A stretch of 22,362 nt of DNA from Gemmatimonadota bacterium (GCA_004357415.1 SMVY01000073.1:1-22362); one strand, 5' to 3'; counted from the stretch's first letter, positions 8,073-15,517 are shown. Notes: generated by a model not told the origin, from the letters alone. Made by a program: numbers and translations.

Positions 8073-9893
8073 ATGCAAGGAATGTGGGGCGCCGCCAAGC
8101 GGCAACTACGGCTGTGGCGCTACCGGTTGCAACCGGGGGTCAGCTTCGTTCACGACAGGTCCGGCGCCGCCTTGCCGTCCGGCGTCCCGCTCGATCCCCG
8201 TCGAGCCCGGAAGATCCTCGGGTTCCTCGTGGAAGAAGGCCTGGTCGTCTCCGGCCGTGTCAGCCCGGTGCTGCCGGTCTCCATCGCCAATGTGCGCCGG
8301 GTGCACACCGACCGGTACCTCGATTCCCTCACCGACCCGGAAGTCCTCGGCGGTATCTTCGGCGTGCCCATCGAGTCGGGAGAGGTGGACACCATCCTCG
8401 ACGCCAACCGCCGGATGGTCGGCGGAACCATTCAGGCGACCCGCCTGGCGCTGAGGACGGGGCGTACCGCCGTGTACCTGGGAGGGGGGTTTCATCACGC
8501 GGCCCCCGACCGCGGCATGGGGTTCTGTGTGTTCAACGACATCGGAATCGCCATCCGGCGCCTTCGAGCCCGGGGATTCGAGGCGCCGGTTCTGGTCGTC
8601 GACCTCGACCTGCACGACGGCAACGGGACTCGTGTCATTTTTGCCGACGATCCATCCGTGTTCACCTTCTCGATCCACAATGCGGCCTGGGATGACGCTC
8701 CCGCCCAAGCGTCGATGTCTATCGCTCTGGGGAGCGACGTCGAGGACCAGGCCTATCTCACGACGCTCCGGACGGAACTCCCGCCGGTGGTGGAACGGCA
8801 TGCCCCCGGGCTGGTGATCTACCTCGCCGGAAGCGATCCCGCGTTCGACGACCAGATCGGCGATTGGCGCATCACTGCCGACGGGATGATCACCCGGGAC
8901 CGGTTCGTCATCGATACCCTGCGGCGCGTGGTTCCCCAGGCCGCCACCGCCGTCGTCCTGGGTGGCGGGTACGGCCCCAATGCCTGGCGCTATTCGGCGC
9001 GGTTCTTTTCATGGCTCATCACCGGTGAGGCGCTCGAACCTGGTGAGCCGGGGGATAGCATCTTCCTCCGCATGCGCCGGCTGGGGCCCATGCTGCGGGA
9101 CCCGGAACTGACCAAGGGTGTGGCCGATGATGATGGATGGGGGCTCACTGCCAGTGACCTACCCGGATTCAGCGCCGGCGAGATCGAGACCAGAGTGCTG
9201 GATCACTACCCGCCCCACGGAATCGAATTGGTACTGGATCGCACAGGCATACTGGCGGCGCTCAGAGACCGTGGATTTTCCAACCCGACCGTCGAGGTCG
9301 CGGGTGGCAGCGGTGTGCCCCCCACGGTCAGAGTGTTCGGCGATACCGACCACACCCAGTTGGTTGTGGAGTTCCGGATCGTTCGCAACAAGACGATCAT
9401 CTCCGGAGAAGACGTTCTCTTCGTGGAATGGCTGCTGTTGCAGAATCCCACTGCCGGGTTCGACGACCGGCGTCCACGACTCCCAGGGCAGGAGCACCCG
9501 GGTCTTGGACTCCTCGGCCTGGTTTCCGGACTGCTCGTTGCCATGGCTGACGCGCTGAAACTCAGCGGAGTTGCCTTCATTCCGGCCAACTACTACATCG
9601 CGGTCCTCAGCCGGCACCATCTGGGGCTCGTCGACCCGGCCGCCCAGGCGAGGTTCGACGCGCTGTATCAGGTGCTGGCCCGCTTGTCGCTGTCGCAGGC
9701 CAGCCGCGCTCTCGAAGACGGTCGGGTGCGCGACACACAGACCAATGTGCCTGCTCGGTGGGAGCCGAGCCCGATGGTCATTCCACTGGGAGAGGCCATG
9801 CGCCGCCGGCTGGATTCGCCCGAATACCGCGCCGCCGTGGGCGCAGCCCGCAGCCGGTATCATTTCACCCTGGTCGACGCCCCCTCAGCGTAG
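8073..9893 (+). CDS. Histone-deacetylase-fold hydrolase fused to an unrecognised C-terminal domain
   Basis: Residues about 20-320 form an HDAC/AcuC/acetylpolyamine-amidohydrolase domain, a zinc-dependent deacylase of N-acyl amines. Expected active-site parts are present: the His pair in GGGFHHA (H141-H142), zinc ligands D179 and H181 in VVDLDLHDGNGT and D255 in LAGSDPAFDD, and the catalytic tyrosine Y300 in GGGYG. The second His of the usual DxHH is Asp182. Residues about 380-606 are a separate domain I cannot name, with a striking conserved-looking core WLLLQNPTAGFDDRRPRLPG (453-472) followed by QEHPGLGLLG. The 606 aa far exceeds a typical 300-400 aa HDAC-fold protein. The ATG at 8073 has no clear Shine-Dalgarno. 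It is divergent from DUF2071, sharing a 73-base gap in which I see no convincing promoter. Confidence 0.88.
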   Translation: MQGMWGAAKRQLRLWRYRLQPGVSFVHDRSGAALPSGVPLDPRRARKILGFLVEEGLVVSGRVSPVLPVSIANVRRVHTDRYLDSLTDPEVLGGIFGVPIESGEVDTILDANRRMVGGTIQATRLALRTGRTAVYLGGGFHHAAPDRGMGFCVFNDIGIAIRRLRARGFEAPVLVVDLDLHDGNGTRVIFADDPSVFTFSIHNAAWDDAPAQASMSIALGSDVEDQAYLTTLRTELPPVVERHAPGLVIYLAGSDPAFDDQIGDWRITADGMITRDRFVIDTLRRVVPQAATAVVLGGGYGPNAWRYSARFFSWLITGEALEPGEPGDSIFLRMRRLGPMLRDPELTKGVADDDGWGLTASDLPGFSAGEIETRVLDHYPPHGIELVLDRTGILAALRDRGFSNPTVEVAGGSGVPPTVRVFGDTDHTQLVVEFRIVRNKTIISGEDVLFVEWLLLQNPTAGFDDRRPRLPGQEHPGLGLLGLVSGLLVAMADALKLSGVAFIPANYYIAVLSRHHLGLVDPAAQARFDALYQVLARLSLSQASRALEDGRVRDTQTNVPARWEPSPMVIPLGEAMRRRLDSPEYRAAVGAARSRYHFTLVDAPSA

Positions 9894-9946
9894 ACGTATC
9901 CTGAACTATCCTTCACGGCGCTCGCTCGTAACACCGGGCATCCGTT

Positions 9947-9980
9947 ATTCGTGGCATTCTCATATTCGTGGCATTCCATG
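9947..9980 (+). repeat. Tandem direct repeat, 17-base period, upstream of the M20 gene
   Basis: ATTCGTGGCATTC occurs exactly at 9947-9959 and again at 9964-9976, separated by TCAT and followed by CATG. It sits in the 176-base gap between the HDAC gene and the M20 gene. A 17-base spacing resembles tandem operator half-sites. I see no clear -35/-10 pair in the same gap. Confidence 0.7.
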
Positions 9981-10055
9981 CCCGCCGCCGGTCAGGATCG
10001 ACCTGGCTCTGCCACCGGACTGTCGCCACATTCTAGGCACCGTTGGAAACCGTCC

Positions 10056-10062
10056 AAGGAGG
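10056..10062 (+). promoter_or_regulatory. Strong ribosome binding site deciding the M20 start
   Basis: AAGGAGG lies seven bases before the ATG at 10070. It settles the start against the upstream in-frame TTG at 10043. Confidence 0.85.
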
Positions 10063-10069
10063 TACCGTC

Positions 10070-11236
10070 ATGCCAGGAACCGTCGACCACCGCGTGACCG
10101 AACGCATGGTTGCCGTCCGCCGGGAACTCCACCACCACCCGGAACTCAGTTGGCAGGAGCACCACGCCGCCGATCAGGTGTGCCGGTATCTCGACGACAT
10201 CGGGGTGACCTACCGGAGAGGTGTTGCCGGTACCGGCGTGATCGCAGATCTCCCCGGGGATGCCGGCAAACCGCTGGTGGCGATCCGGGCGGACCTGGAC
10301 GCGCTGCCGATATTGGAGGAAACGGGACTGTCCTTCGCTTCCGAGACGCCTGGCGTCATGCACGCCTGTGGTCACGACGGACACACCAGCATGGCACTCG
10401 GCGCCCTGGAACTTCTTTGTGCCGACCGTGACCGGGTTGGACCGGTGCGGTGTCTCTTTCAGCCGGCGGAGGAACTTGGGGCGGGGGCGCTGGCGATGAT
10501 CGAAGCCGGGGCGCTCGACGGAGTGGACATGATCTTCGGCGTTCACATCGATCGCCACCACACCATCGGGACCATCGTGGTCCACGAAGGAGTGGTGAAC
10601 GCATCGACCGACGCCTTCCGGATCGAGATCGCGGGGCAGGGGGGACACGCCGCCAGACCGCACGAGAGCGTCGACGCGGTCGTGGTGGGAAGCTTGCTCG
10701 TCACGGCCATCCAGACGATCGTGTCCCGTGAGATCAATCCCGTTCATCCGTCCGTGGTAACCATCGGGAGGTTCGACGCCGGGTCGGCCGCCAACGTCAT
10801 CGCCGGCCACGCCACCCTCGAGGGAACCGTTCGCTCACAGGATCCTGAGGTGCGGGACCATCTGGTCGACGCGCTGCGCCGGGTGGCCACCGCGGTCGGT
10901 CAGTTGCACCAAGCCGAGGTGACGGTGTCGTTCGACGCCGGCACGCCGGTGGTGGTCAATTCGCCCGCCATGGCGTCGCTGGCGCGCCGGGCGGCCGGGC
11001 GAGTCGTCCCCGAGAAAAACGTGGTGCCGCTGCACGCGGCCAACATGGGTGGGGAGGACTTCGCCTACTACCTCGAGCGGGTTCCCGGTTGTTTCGTTCG
11101 TCTGGGAGCCCAGGTGGAGGGCCGGGAGGGATACCCGGCCCACTCGAGTCGGTTCGATTTCAACGAAGCCGTCCTGCCGGTTGGGGCCCGCTACTTCCAG
11201 GAAGTCGTCAAGGAGGCACACGCCACGGGAGTGTAG
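10070..11236 (+). CDS. M20-family N-acyl-L-amino acid amidohydrolase
   Basis: This is a metal-dependent amidohydrolase of the M20D group (hippurate hydrolase, N-acyl-L-amino acid or IAA-amino acid hydrolase), releasing a free amino acid and an organic acid. Seen in order: RRELHHHPELSWQE (18-30), RADLDALP (73-80), the metal site HACGHDGH (98-105, C100 and H102), QPAEE (131-135), GVHI (H159), the dimerisation-domain motif GQGGHAARPH (189-198), GGEDFAYY (327-334) and the last metal histidine H358 in YPAHSS. The 388 aa length is standard. The ATG at 10070 has a perfect AAGGAGG at 10056-10062; an in-frame TTG at 10043 is rejected for that reason. No signal peptide, so cytoplasmic. The exact acyl group and amino acid are not readable. 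Confidence 0.95.
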   Translation: MPGTVDHRVTERMVAVRRELHHHPELSWQEHHAADQVCRYLDDIGVTYRRGVAGTGVIADLPGDAGKPLVAIRADLDALPILEETGLSFASETPGVMHACGHDGHTSMALGALELLCADRDRVGPVRCLFQPAEELGAGALAMIEAGALDGVDMIFGVHIDRHHTIGTIVVHEGVVNASTDAFRIEIAGQGGHAARPHESVDAVVVGSLLVTAIQTIVSREINPVHPSVVTIGRFDAGSAANVIAGHATLEGTVRSQDPEVRDHLVDALRRVATAVGQLHQAEVTVSFDAGTPVVVNSPAMASLARRAAGRVVPEKNVVPLHAANMGGEDFAYYLERVPGCFVRLGAQVEGREGYPAHSSRFDFNEAVLPVGARYFQEVVKEAHATGV

Positions 11237-11291
11237 GCCCGGCGGCGGCCCTGTTCCGACGTTAAAACATCCGCGGACCCACAATAGTCCA

Positions 11292-12965
11292 CTAGCGCCC
11301 CGTCCACCCGGGCCCCCGAACCACCCGGCCGGGTGTCGCGCCGGTGTGCTCGCCGTCCCGCAACACGGCGGTGCCGTTCACCCACACGTGCACCATGCCC
11401 TCCGCAAACTGATGCGGCTCGGAGAACGTGGCGTTATCACCAATGCGTGCGGGATCGAACACCACGACGTCGGCGTACATCCCCGGGGCCAGGCCGCCAC
11501 GTCGTTCGATTCGCAGGTTCTCCGCCGGCAACGTCGTCAACCGCCGGATGGCCTCCTCCAACCGAATGACGCCTTCGTCGCGAACGTACTTGCCGAGCAA
11601 CCGGGCAAAGTTGCCGTACGCCCGCGGATGCGGGTTGGACTCGAGGAACACTCCCTCGGGCGTCATCGATCCGGCGTCGGAACCGAAACTGACCCAGGGG
11701 ATGGCGATCTGTCGCTTGACGTTGTCTTCCGACATGAGGAAATACACGGATCCGACGCGACTGTGGTCGGCGATCACCAGATCCATCGCGGTCTCTTCGG
11801 GAGACGTGCCGCGGAGAGCCGCCACCTCCGCCAGGGTCTTCCCCGTCAGGTATTTCAGGGAATCCTCCTTGAACCCGACCAGGATGACGTTGTCGGGCGT
11901 CCCCGCGGACAGGTACAGATTCTCCCAGGCATCCGAGGGCGTGGTCATTTCCTGGATGACACGCTCGCGCGTGGCCGGGTCGGCCAGACGTGCCACCCAT
12001 TCATCGAGGCCGCCTTCCTGGACCCACGGCGGCATCGCCGCATCGAGACCGGTGGCCCCCGCGGTGTAGGTGTACATGTCGGCGGTGATGGCCAACCCAT
12101 TGCTGCGGGCGGAATCGATACGCGCGATGACCGCGTCGATCTTGCCCCAATTGTCTCGGCCGGCAGCCTTGAGGTGGTACACTTCCGCCCGGATGTTGGC
12201 CTCATTGGCAATGGTGATCAATTCCTCCAACGCGCCCAGCAGGTTGTTCCCCTCGCTTCGCATGTGGGAGATGTACATCCCGCCGTACTCCCCGGCGACC
12301 GCCGCCAGGGCAATGAGTTCCTCGGTGTCGGCGTAGAACGCCGGGGCATAGATCAGCGACGAGCCCACTCCGAGTGCGCCTTCTTCCATGGCCGTCTGCA
12401 CCAGGGCCTGCATGCGGGAGAGTTCTTCCGCGGTCGGGGCGCGGTTCTGGTACCCCAACTCGTGGATCCGTACGGTCGTGGCACCGACGAATGATGCCAC
12501 GTTGGGACTGACGCCACGCCGCTCGAGCATCTCGAGATACTCGCCCAGCGTCGTCCAGGTGATGTCGTAAGTGATGTCGCCCTGTTGCTCCAGCTCCTCC
12601 AGTTTCATGGCCTCCGTCCACGGGCCCATCGACCAGCCTTCGCCGAATACCTCCAGGGTAACGCCTTGCCGGATATCGCTTTGCGACAGGCCATCCTCGA
12701 TGAGTGATTCGGTCGCCCAGCTCAGCATGTTGATGAACCCGGGGGCGACCGCCATGCCACTCACGTCGATCTCCAGGCGCCCCGAGGCTTGGGACAGATC
12801 CCCGATGGCCGAGATCGTGTCACCCGAGAAGGCGACGTCCGCCACCATGGGCGCCGCCCCCGTGCCGTCGTACACCGTGCCGTGGCGCAGGATGACATCG
12901 TAGTCCGGCGCCTGACACGCGCCGGCTACCAGGATCAATGGGAACAAAACCGGTCGCATGTTCAT
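11292..12965 (-). CDS. N-acyl-D-amino-acid deacylase-like amidohydrolase, lipoprotein signal
   Basis: The protein belongs to the urease-type TIM-barrel amidohydrolases, closest to D-aminoacylase. The N-terminus is hydrophobic and ends in a cysteine (LVAGAC, C17), suggesting a lipoprotein, so it would act in the periplasm. The small beta-sandwich start (DVILRHGTVYDGTG, 23-36) and its C-terminal partner (GMYADVVVFDPARIGD, 495-510) are normal. Conserved barrel residues H234 (ISHMRSEG), H264 (YHLKAAGR) and D430 (FGSDAGSM) match the tight metal site and catalytic Asp of D-aminoacylase. However, the first-strand HxH is replaced (GFINMLSW, 76-83), and the cysteine normally in GNCG is GEGWS here (108-112). 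This seems to be a distinct subgroup. The ATG at 12965 overlaps the XdhC stop by four bases, with a GAGG Shine-Dalgarno inside the xdhC end, so it is cotranslated. Confidence 0.88.
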   Translation of the reverse strand: MNMRPVLFPLILVAGACQAPDYDVILRHGTVYDGTGAAPMVADVAFSGDTISAIGDLSQASGRLEIDVSGMAVAPGFINMLSWATESLIEDGLSQSDIRQGVTLEVFGEGWSMGPWTEAMKLEELEQQGDITYDITWTTLGEYLEMLERRGVSPNVASFVGATTVRIHELGYQNRAPTAEELSRMQALVQTAMEEGALGVGSSLIYAPAFYADTEELIALAAVAGEYGGMYISHMRSEGNNLLGALEELITIANEANIRAEVYHLKAAGRDNWGKIDAVIARIDSARSNGLAITADMYTYTAGATGLDAAMPPWVQEGGLDEWVARLADPATRERVIQEMTTPSDAWENLYLSAGTPDNVILVGFKEDSLKYLTGKTLAEVAALRGTSPEETAMDLVIADHSRVGSVYFLMSEDNVKRQIAIPWVSFGSDAGSMTPEGVFLESNPHPRAYGNFARLLGKYVRDEGVIRLEEAIRRLTTLPAENLRIERRGGLAPGMYADVVVFDPARIGDNATFSEPHQFAEGMVHVWVNGTAVLRDGEHTGATPGRVVRGPGWTGR

Positions 12966-14062
12966 CGAGCCTCACCCGAGAGAGTGTCAGTCCACTTGCC
13001 GTATCGCACCGCGGTGATCTCCGCCAGAATCGCCAGCGCGGTTTCTGCCGGTTCCCGTCCTCCCAGATCCAGGCCTACCGGCCCGTGCAGCCGGGCGAGC
13101 TGCTGCGGCGTCACCCCGGCCGCCGCCAGGCGTTTGCGTCTGGCTGATTGGGTTTTGCGTGATCCGAGGGCGCCAACATAACGAGCCGGTGAGCGCAGCG
13201 CGATCTCGAGTGCCGGATCGTCGAGTTTCTTGTCGTGACTCAAAACCACGACGTATGTTGCGGCATCGAGGCCGATCTCCTCGAACGCGTCACCAGGCCA
13301 CCCCAGCACTAGTTGGTCGGCGGTGGGGAATCGCTCTCTGGTCAGAAACCCCTGTCGGGCGTCGGCCACAATGGTGTGGTAGCCGAGTTGCTGCGCCATC
13401 GTCACCAGAGGCATGGCGATGTGTACCCCACCGAACACGACCAAACGGGGTCGGCGTGGCACGAGTTCGAAGAACACGTCGATCGTGCCGAGTGAATCCT
13501 CCACCGCGTGGGTACGACTCCGGTTGCTGTGCAACACCTGGCGGGCCAGTTGGTGCACCTGCTCGGTCAGGTCATCTAGCCGCTGGGGCACCGGCCGACC
13601 GCTCGCCGCCAACCGACCGACGGGCTCCAGCGGTCCGTCGATGGTGCCGTCGTCCCGCACCAGCCAACTCCAGCCTGGCTGCGCGTCCCCGGTGATGACC
13701 GTGGCGAACACGACCCCGCCGGGACCGCGCGCCGCTTCGACGAGTTCGGGACGGACGGACGGCTCGACGAATACCTCGATGGTGCCGCCGCAGGTGAGGC
13801 CCACGGCCCACGCCTGCTCGTCCGATATCCCGTAACTGACGGATACGGGAGCACCGCGCTCCATGGCCGCCACGATCGCCTCGGCGGCCGCGCTCTCGAT
13901 GCATCCCCCTGACACGGATCCCGCGATACCCCCCTCGCGGTCGGCCAGCAGACAGGCGCCCTCGCCCCTCGGCGCCGAACCCCAGACGCGCGTTACCACC
14001 GCGCGCCCGACCGCGGCGCCGGCCCCGGTCATCCGGTCCCAGTCGGTCAATACGTCACGCAT
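12962..14062 (-). CDS. XdhC/CoxI-family molybdenum hydroxylase maturation protein
   Basis: XdhC proteins bind molybdenum cofactor and help insert the sulfurated cofactor into xanthine-dehydrogenase-type enzymes. The N-terminal XdhC_CoxI domain shows GSAPRGEGACLL (28-39) and SVSGGCIES (49-57) with the family cysteine C54. A second domain, XdhC Rossmann, starts near residue 205 (RLVVFGGVHIA, then LSHDKKLDDPAL, YVGALGSRKT and the ending GREPAETALAILAEI). The 366 aa length is normal for the two-domain form. I chose the ATG at 14062, 13 bases after the CoxG stop; the frame continues to 14125 but those residues are Arg/Pro-rich and overlap CoxG. No molybdenum hydroxylase subunit is present in the window. 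Confidence 0.92.
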   Translation of the reverse strand: MRDVLTDWDRMTGAGAAVGRAVVTRVWGSAPRGEGACLLADREGGIAGSVSGGCIESAAAEAIVAAMERGAPVSVSYGISDEQAWAVGLTCGGTIEVFVEPSVRPELVEAARGPGGVVFATVITGDAQPGWSWLVRDDGTIDGPLEPVGRLAASGRPVPQRLDDLTEQVHQLARQVLHSNRSRTHAVEDSLGTIDVFFELVPRRPRLVVFGGVHIAMPLVTMAQQLGYHTIVADARQGFLTRERFPTADQLVLGWPGDAFEEIGLDAATYVVVLSHDKKLDDPALEIALRSPARYVGALGSRKTQSARRKRLAAAGVTPQQLARLHGPVGLDLGGREPAETALAILAEITAVRYGKWTDTLSGEAR

Positions 14063-14075
14063 CGGTGAACCGCGG

Positions 14076-14531
14076 TCAGCGGGCTGCCTCCGATGCCTGT
14101 TGGGCGAAGGTATCCCAGAAATCATCCGTCAGCTTGCGAACCGCTCCCTCCAACAACCGGGCGCCGAGGCTGACGATCATGCCGCTGATGGTAGCGGTCG
14201 CCTGCCACTCGAGTTGGGTCATTTCGGTGTCACGCTCGTGGAGGCGGAGGGAAGTGAGTACCTCCACCTCCGATCCCGGGGCCTTGCCGCGTACTTGCAT
14301 CCTGGCGCTCTCCGGCTCGACCAGATCGGAGAGTTCGATCTCGAGTGTGAAACTCAACCGGATGGCGCCGACGCCCAGACTGCTGATCACCTTGAAGTGG
14401 GTCTGGTCGATGGCTTCAACCGATTCCACACCCGGGGCGGCGGCGGCGACGGCGTGGGGGTCGAGCAGCCGGCGCCAAACCGCATCCCGGGGAGCGGAGA
14501 TCATGGGTTGGCCGGAGTAGTCGAGGTGCAT
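14076..14531 (-). CDS. coxG: CoxG-like SRPBCC-domain protein
   Basis: This 151-aa protein matches CoxG (carbon monoxide dehydrogenase subunit G), a START/SRPBCC helix-grip fold protein thought to take part in membrane recruitment or quinone coupling of CO-dehydrogenase-type enzymes. Typical features are the opening SGQPMISAPRDAVWRRLLDP, then AAAAPGVESVE, the central beta-sheet segments (FTLEIELSDLVEP, TQLEWQATATISGMI) and the final amphipathic helix GARLLEGAVRKLTDDFWDTF. Some family members have a long C-terminal membrane tail; this one ends without it. The ATG at 14531 follows the MocA-like stop directly (TAGATG), so the two are cotranscribed. The gene symbol is by family resemblance; the partner enzyme is not in the window. 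Confidence 0.88.
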   Translation of the reverse strand: MHLDYSGQPMISAPRDAVWRRLLDPHAVAAAAPGVESVEAIDQTHFKVISSLGVGAIRLSFTLEIELSDLVEPESARMQVRGKAPGSEVEVLTSLRLHERDTEMTQLEWQATATISGMIVSLGARLLEGAVRKLTDDFWDTFAQQASEAAR

Positions 14532-15149
14532 CTAGGGTCGTTCCTCCAATACTGCGAGATCGGCGGGGGTGTCGATGTCGGGATTGTACCCCTCCACCAT
14601 CACCGTCGTCACCCAATCTGTGTGAGACGCTAGTGCCGGGCCAAGCCCCCGGTCTCCCTGGACGTCGTCGACCAGGTGCCAGCGGGTTCGGTCGAGCAAC
14701 ACCGGATGACCGGGGGTGTCTGGGTCTTCGCGGTACACCGGCCGGGCAATGCCCGCCCCGCTCAGCCAGGCATCCCGCAGCGCGGTGAGTACCTCCTGGC
14801 GCACCACTGGTTGGTCTGCCAGGACGATCACGGCAGCCTCGGCCATTGGCTCCACGGGGGGATGGTCGAGCCGCCCGATGCCGAGCTGAAGCGATCGTCC
14901 CATTCCGCTCGCCGGATCGGGGTTCTCGACCACCACCGAGCCGCTTTGGGCGATCGCATGCGCCACGGCTTCGTCGCCGGCCGCGATCACGGTCACCACT
15001 CCGGCCAGCAGGCCCGAGCGACGTGCCGACGTGAGGTGCTCCAATGTTTGCAACACCAAGGGGCGGCCCCTGAGCGTGGCCACGAGTTTGTTGGACCCGA
15101 ACCGGGTCCCGGACCCTGCCGCCAGGACCACCGCCCATAGCGGCCGCAT
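14532..15149 (-). CDS. MocA/MobA-like molybdenum cofactor nucleotidyltransferase
   Basis: The protein is a GT-A-fold NTP transferase of the MocA/MobA type, which attaches CMP or GMP to molybdopterin. The signature VVLAAGSGTRFGSNKL lies at residues 7-22, a metal-binding VLADQP in the middle, then TPGHPVLL and the typical ending NPDIDTPADL. Genomic company with XdhC and CoxG favours the cytidylyltransferase (MocA) side, because xanthine-dehydrogenase-type enzymes use the cytosine or plain form. I chose the ATG at 15149 (205 aa), where homology begins; an in-frame ATG at 15173 adds eight residues. Neither has a convincing Shine-Dalgarno. The frame continues upstream into the CoxL-like remnant with no stop, which explains the oddly long open frame to 15251. 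Confidence 0.88.
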   Translation of the reverse strand: MRPLWAVVLAAGSGTRFGSNKLVATLRGRPLVLQTLEHLTSARRSGLLAGVVTVIAAGDEAVAHAIAQSGSVVVENPDPASGMGRSLQLGIGRLDHPPVEPMAEAAVIVLADQPVVRQEVLTALRDAWLSGAGIARPVYREDPDTPGHPVLLDRTRWHLVDDVQGDRGLGPALASHTDWVTTVMVEGYNPDIDTPADLAVLEERP

Positions 15150-15173
15150 CGGGCCGGCTACCCGGCGGGCCAT

Positions 15174-15442
15174 GGCCGCGCTCACCGCGCGTCCGATGGG
15201 GACCCTGGCGCGTTGGTGTCGATGCGGGGCCGGGGTGGGCAAGTGGCCCACGCCGCCGCCGAGCCCTCCGCCGACTTCCGGGGCGATGACGTGGATGTGT
15301 GCTCGGGCAGCTTGACCATGATCGAACAGAGATGCCGAGCGATGATGGTTATCTCGGCCCTCTCGGCCTGCACCGCGAGCACGGTTCGACGGTCACGGTG
15401 TGGGACGCGCCGTTGGATAAACGGGGTAACGGGTTGTTTCAT
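15174..15442 (-). pseudogene. Possible frameshifted scrap of a CoxL / xanthine dehydrogenase large subunit
   Basis: In the frame of the MocA-like gene, just upstream of it, the minus strand encodes HIHVIAPEVGGGLGGG followed by VGHL (15240-15299). This closely resembles the molybdopterin-binding signature of CoxL-type subunits (V-I-A/S-P-D/E-V-G-G-G-F-G-x-K-V-G). In a second frame the codons directly before it read LPEH (15299-15310), as expected for the L-G-L-P-E-H that precedes this signature, so a one-base shift near 15299 would join them. A second block, VPIG then AAMARRV, is loosely like the L-G-R-P-V-K-W region. The 86-codon open frame here (ATG 15442, stop 15182) has no Shine-Dalgarno or family of its own. 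The downstream MocA, CoxG and XdhC genes support the reading. Chance similarity in a Gly-rich frame is the main alternative. Confidence 0.4.
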
Positions 15443-15479
15443 AGGCCGTGGTCGCTTTCAACCGGGTCCCAGGGCGACT

Positions 15480-15500
15480 CCGGCAGGCCGGACCTGCCGG
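15480..15500. other. Perfect 8-bp inverted repeat (hairpin)
   Basis: CCGGCAGG and CCTGCCGG surround CCGGA. On the minus strand it would fall in the first 35 bases of a leader transcribed leftward from the 15518-15545 promoter. There is no T-run on either side, so I do not call it a terminator. Confidence 0.55.
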
Positions 15501-15517
15501 GGGAGGTTCCTCAGACT

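Noticed and set aside
7999..8098. Upstream ATG at 8098 for the DUF2071 gene
   Set aside because: It would overlap the start of the divergent HDAC gene and adds residues with no family similarity; the GTG at 7999 has a good Shine-Dalgarno.
8106..9863. Long minus-strand open frames (231 and 234 codons) inside the HDAC-fold gene
   Set aside because: They mirror the codon structure of the real gene, lack ribosome binding sites and show no motifs.
11237..11291. Bidirectional terminator between the convergent M20 and deacylase genes
   Set aside because: I could not find a stem followed by a T-run in these 55 bases.
11049..12494. 481-codon plus-strand open frame across the deacylase gene
   Set aside because: Antisense shadow of a well-supported gene in GC-rich DNA: no family motifs, biased Arg/Gly/Pro/His composition, and it also overlaps the end of the M20 gene.
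12962..12965. Frameshift or fusion between XdhC and the deacylase
   Set aside because: The four-base ATGA overlap with an internal Shine-Dalgarno is an ordinary coupled junction, and both proteins are complete.
15182..15442. 86-codon minus-strand frame as an intact small gene
   Set aside because: No Shine-Dalgarno and no recognisable family as a whole; its useful content (LPEH before a CoxL-like signature in the next frame) fits a broken gene better.
15480..15500. GC-rich hairpin as a terminator
   Set aside because: Neither strand has a T-run after the stem, and it lies just downstream of a promoter and not at a gene end.
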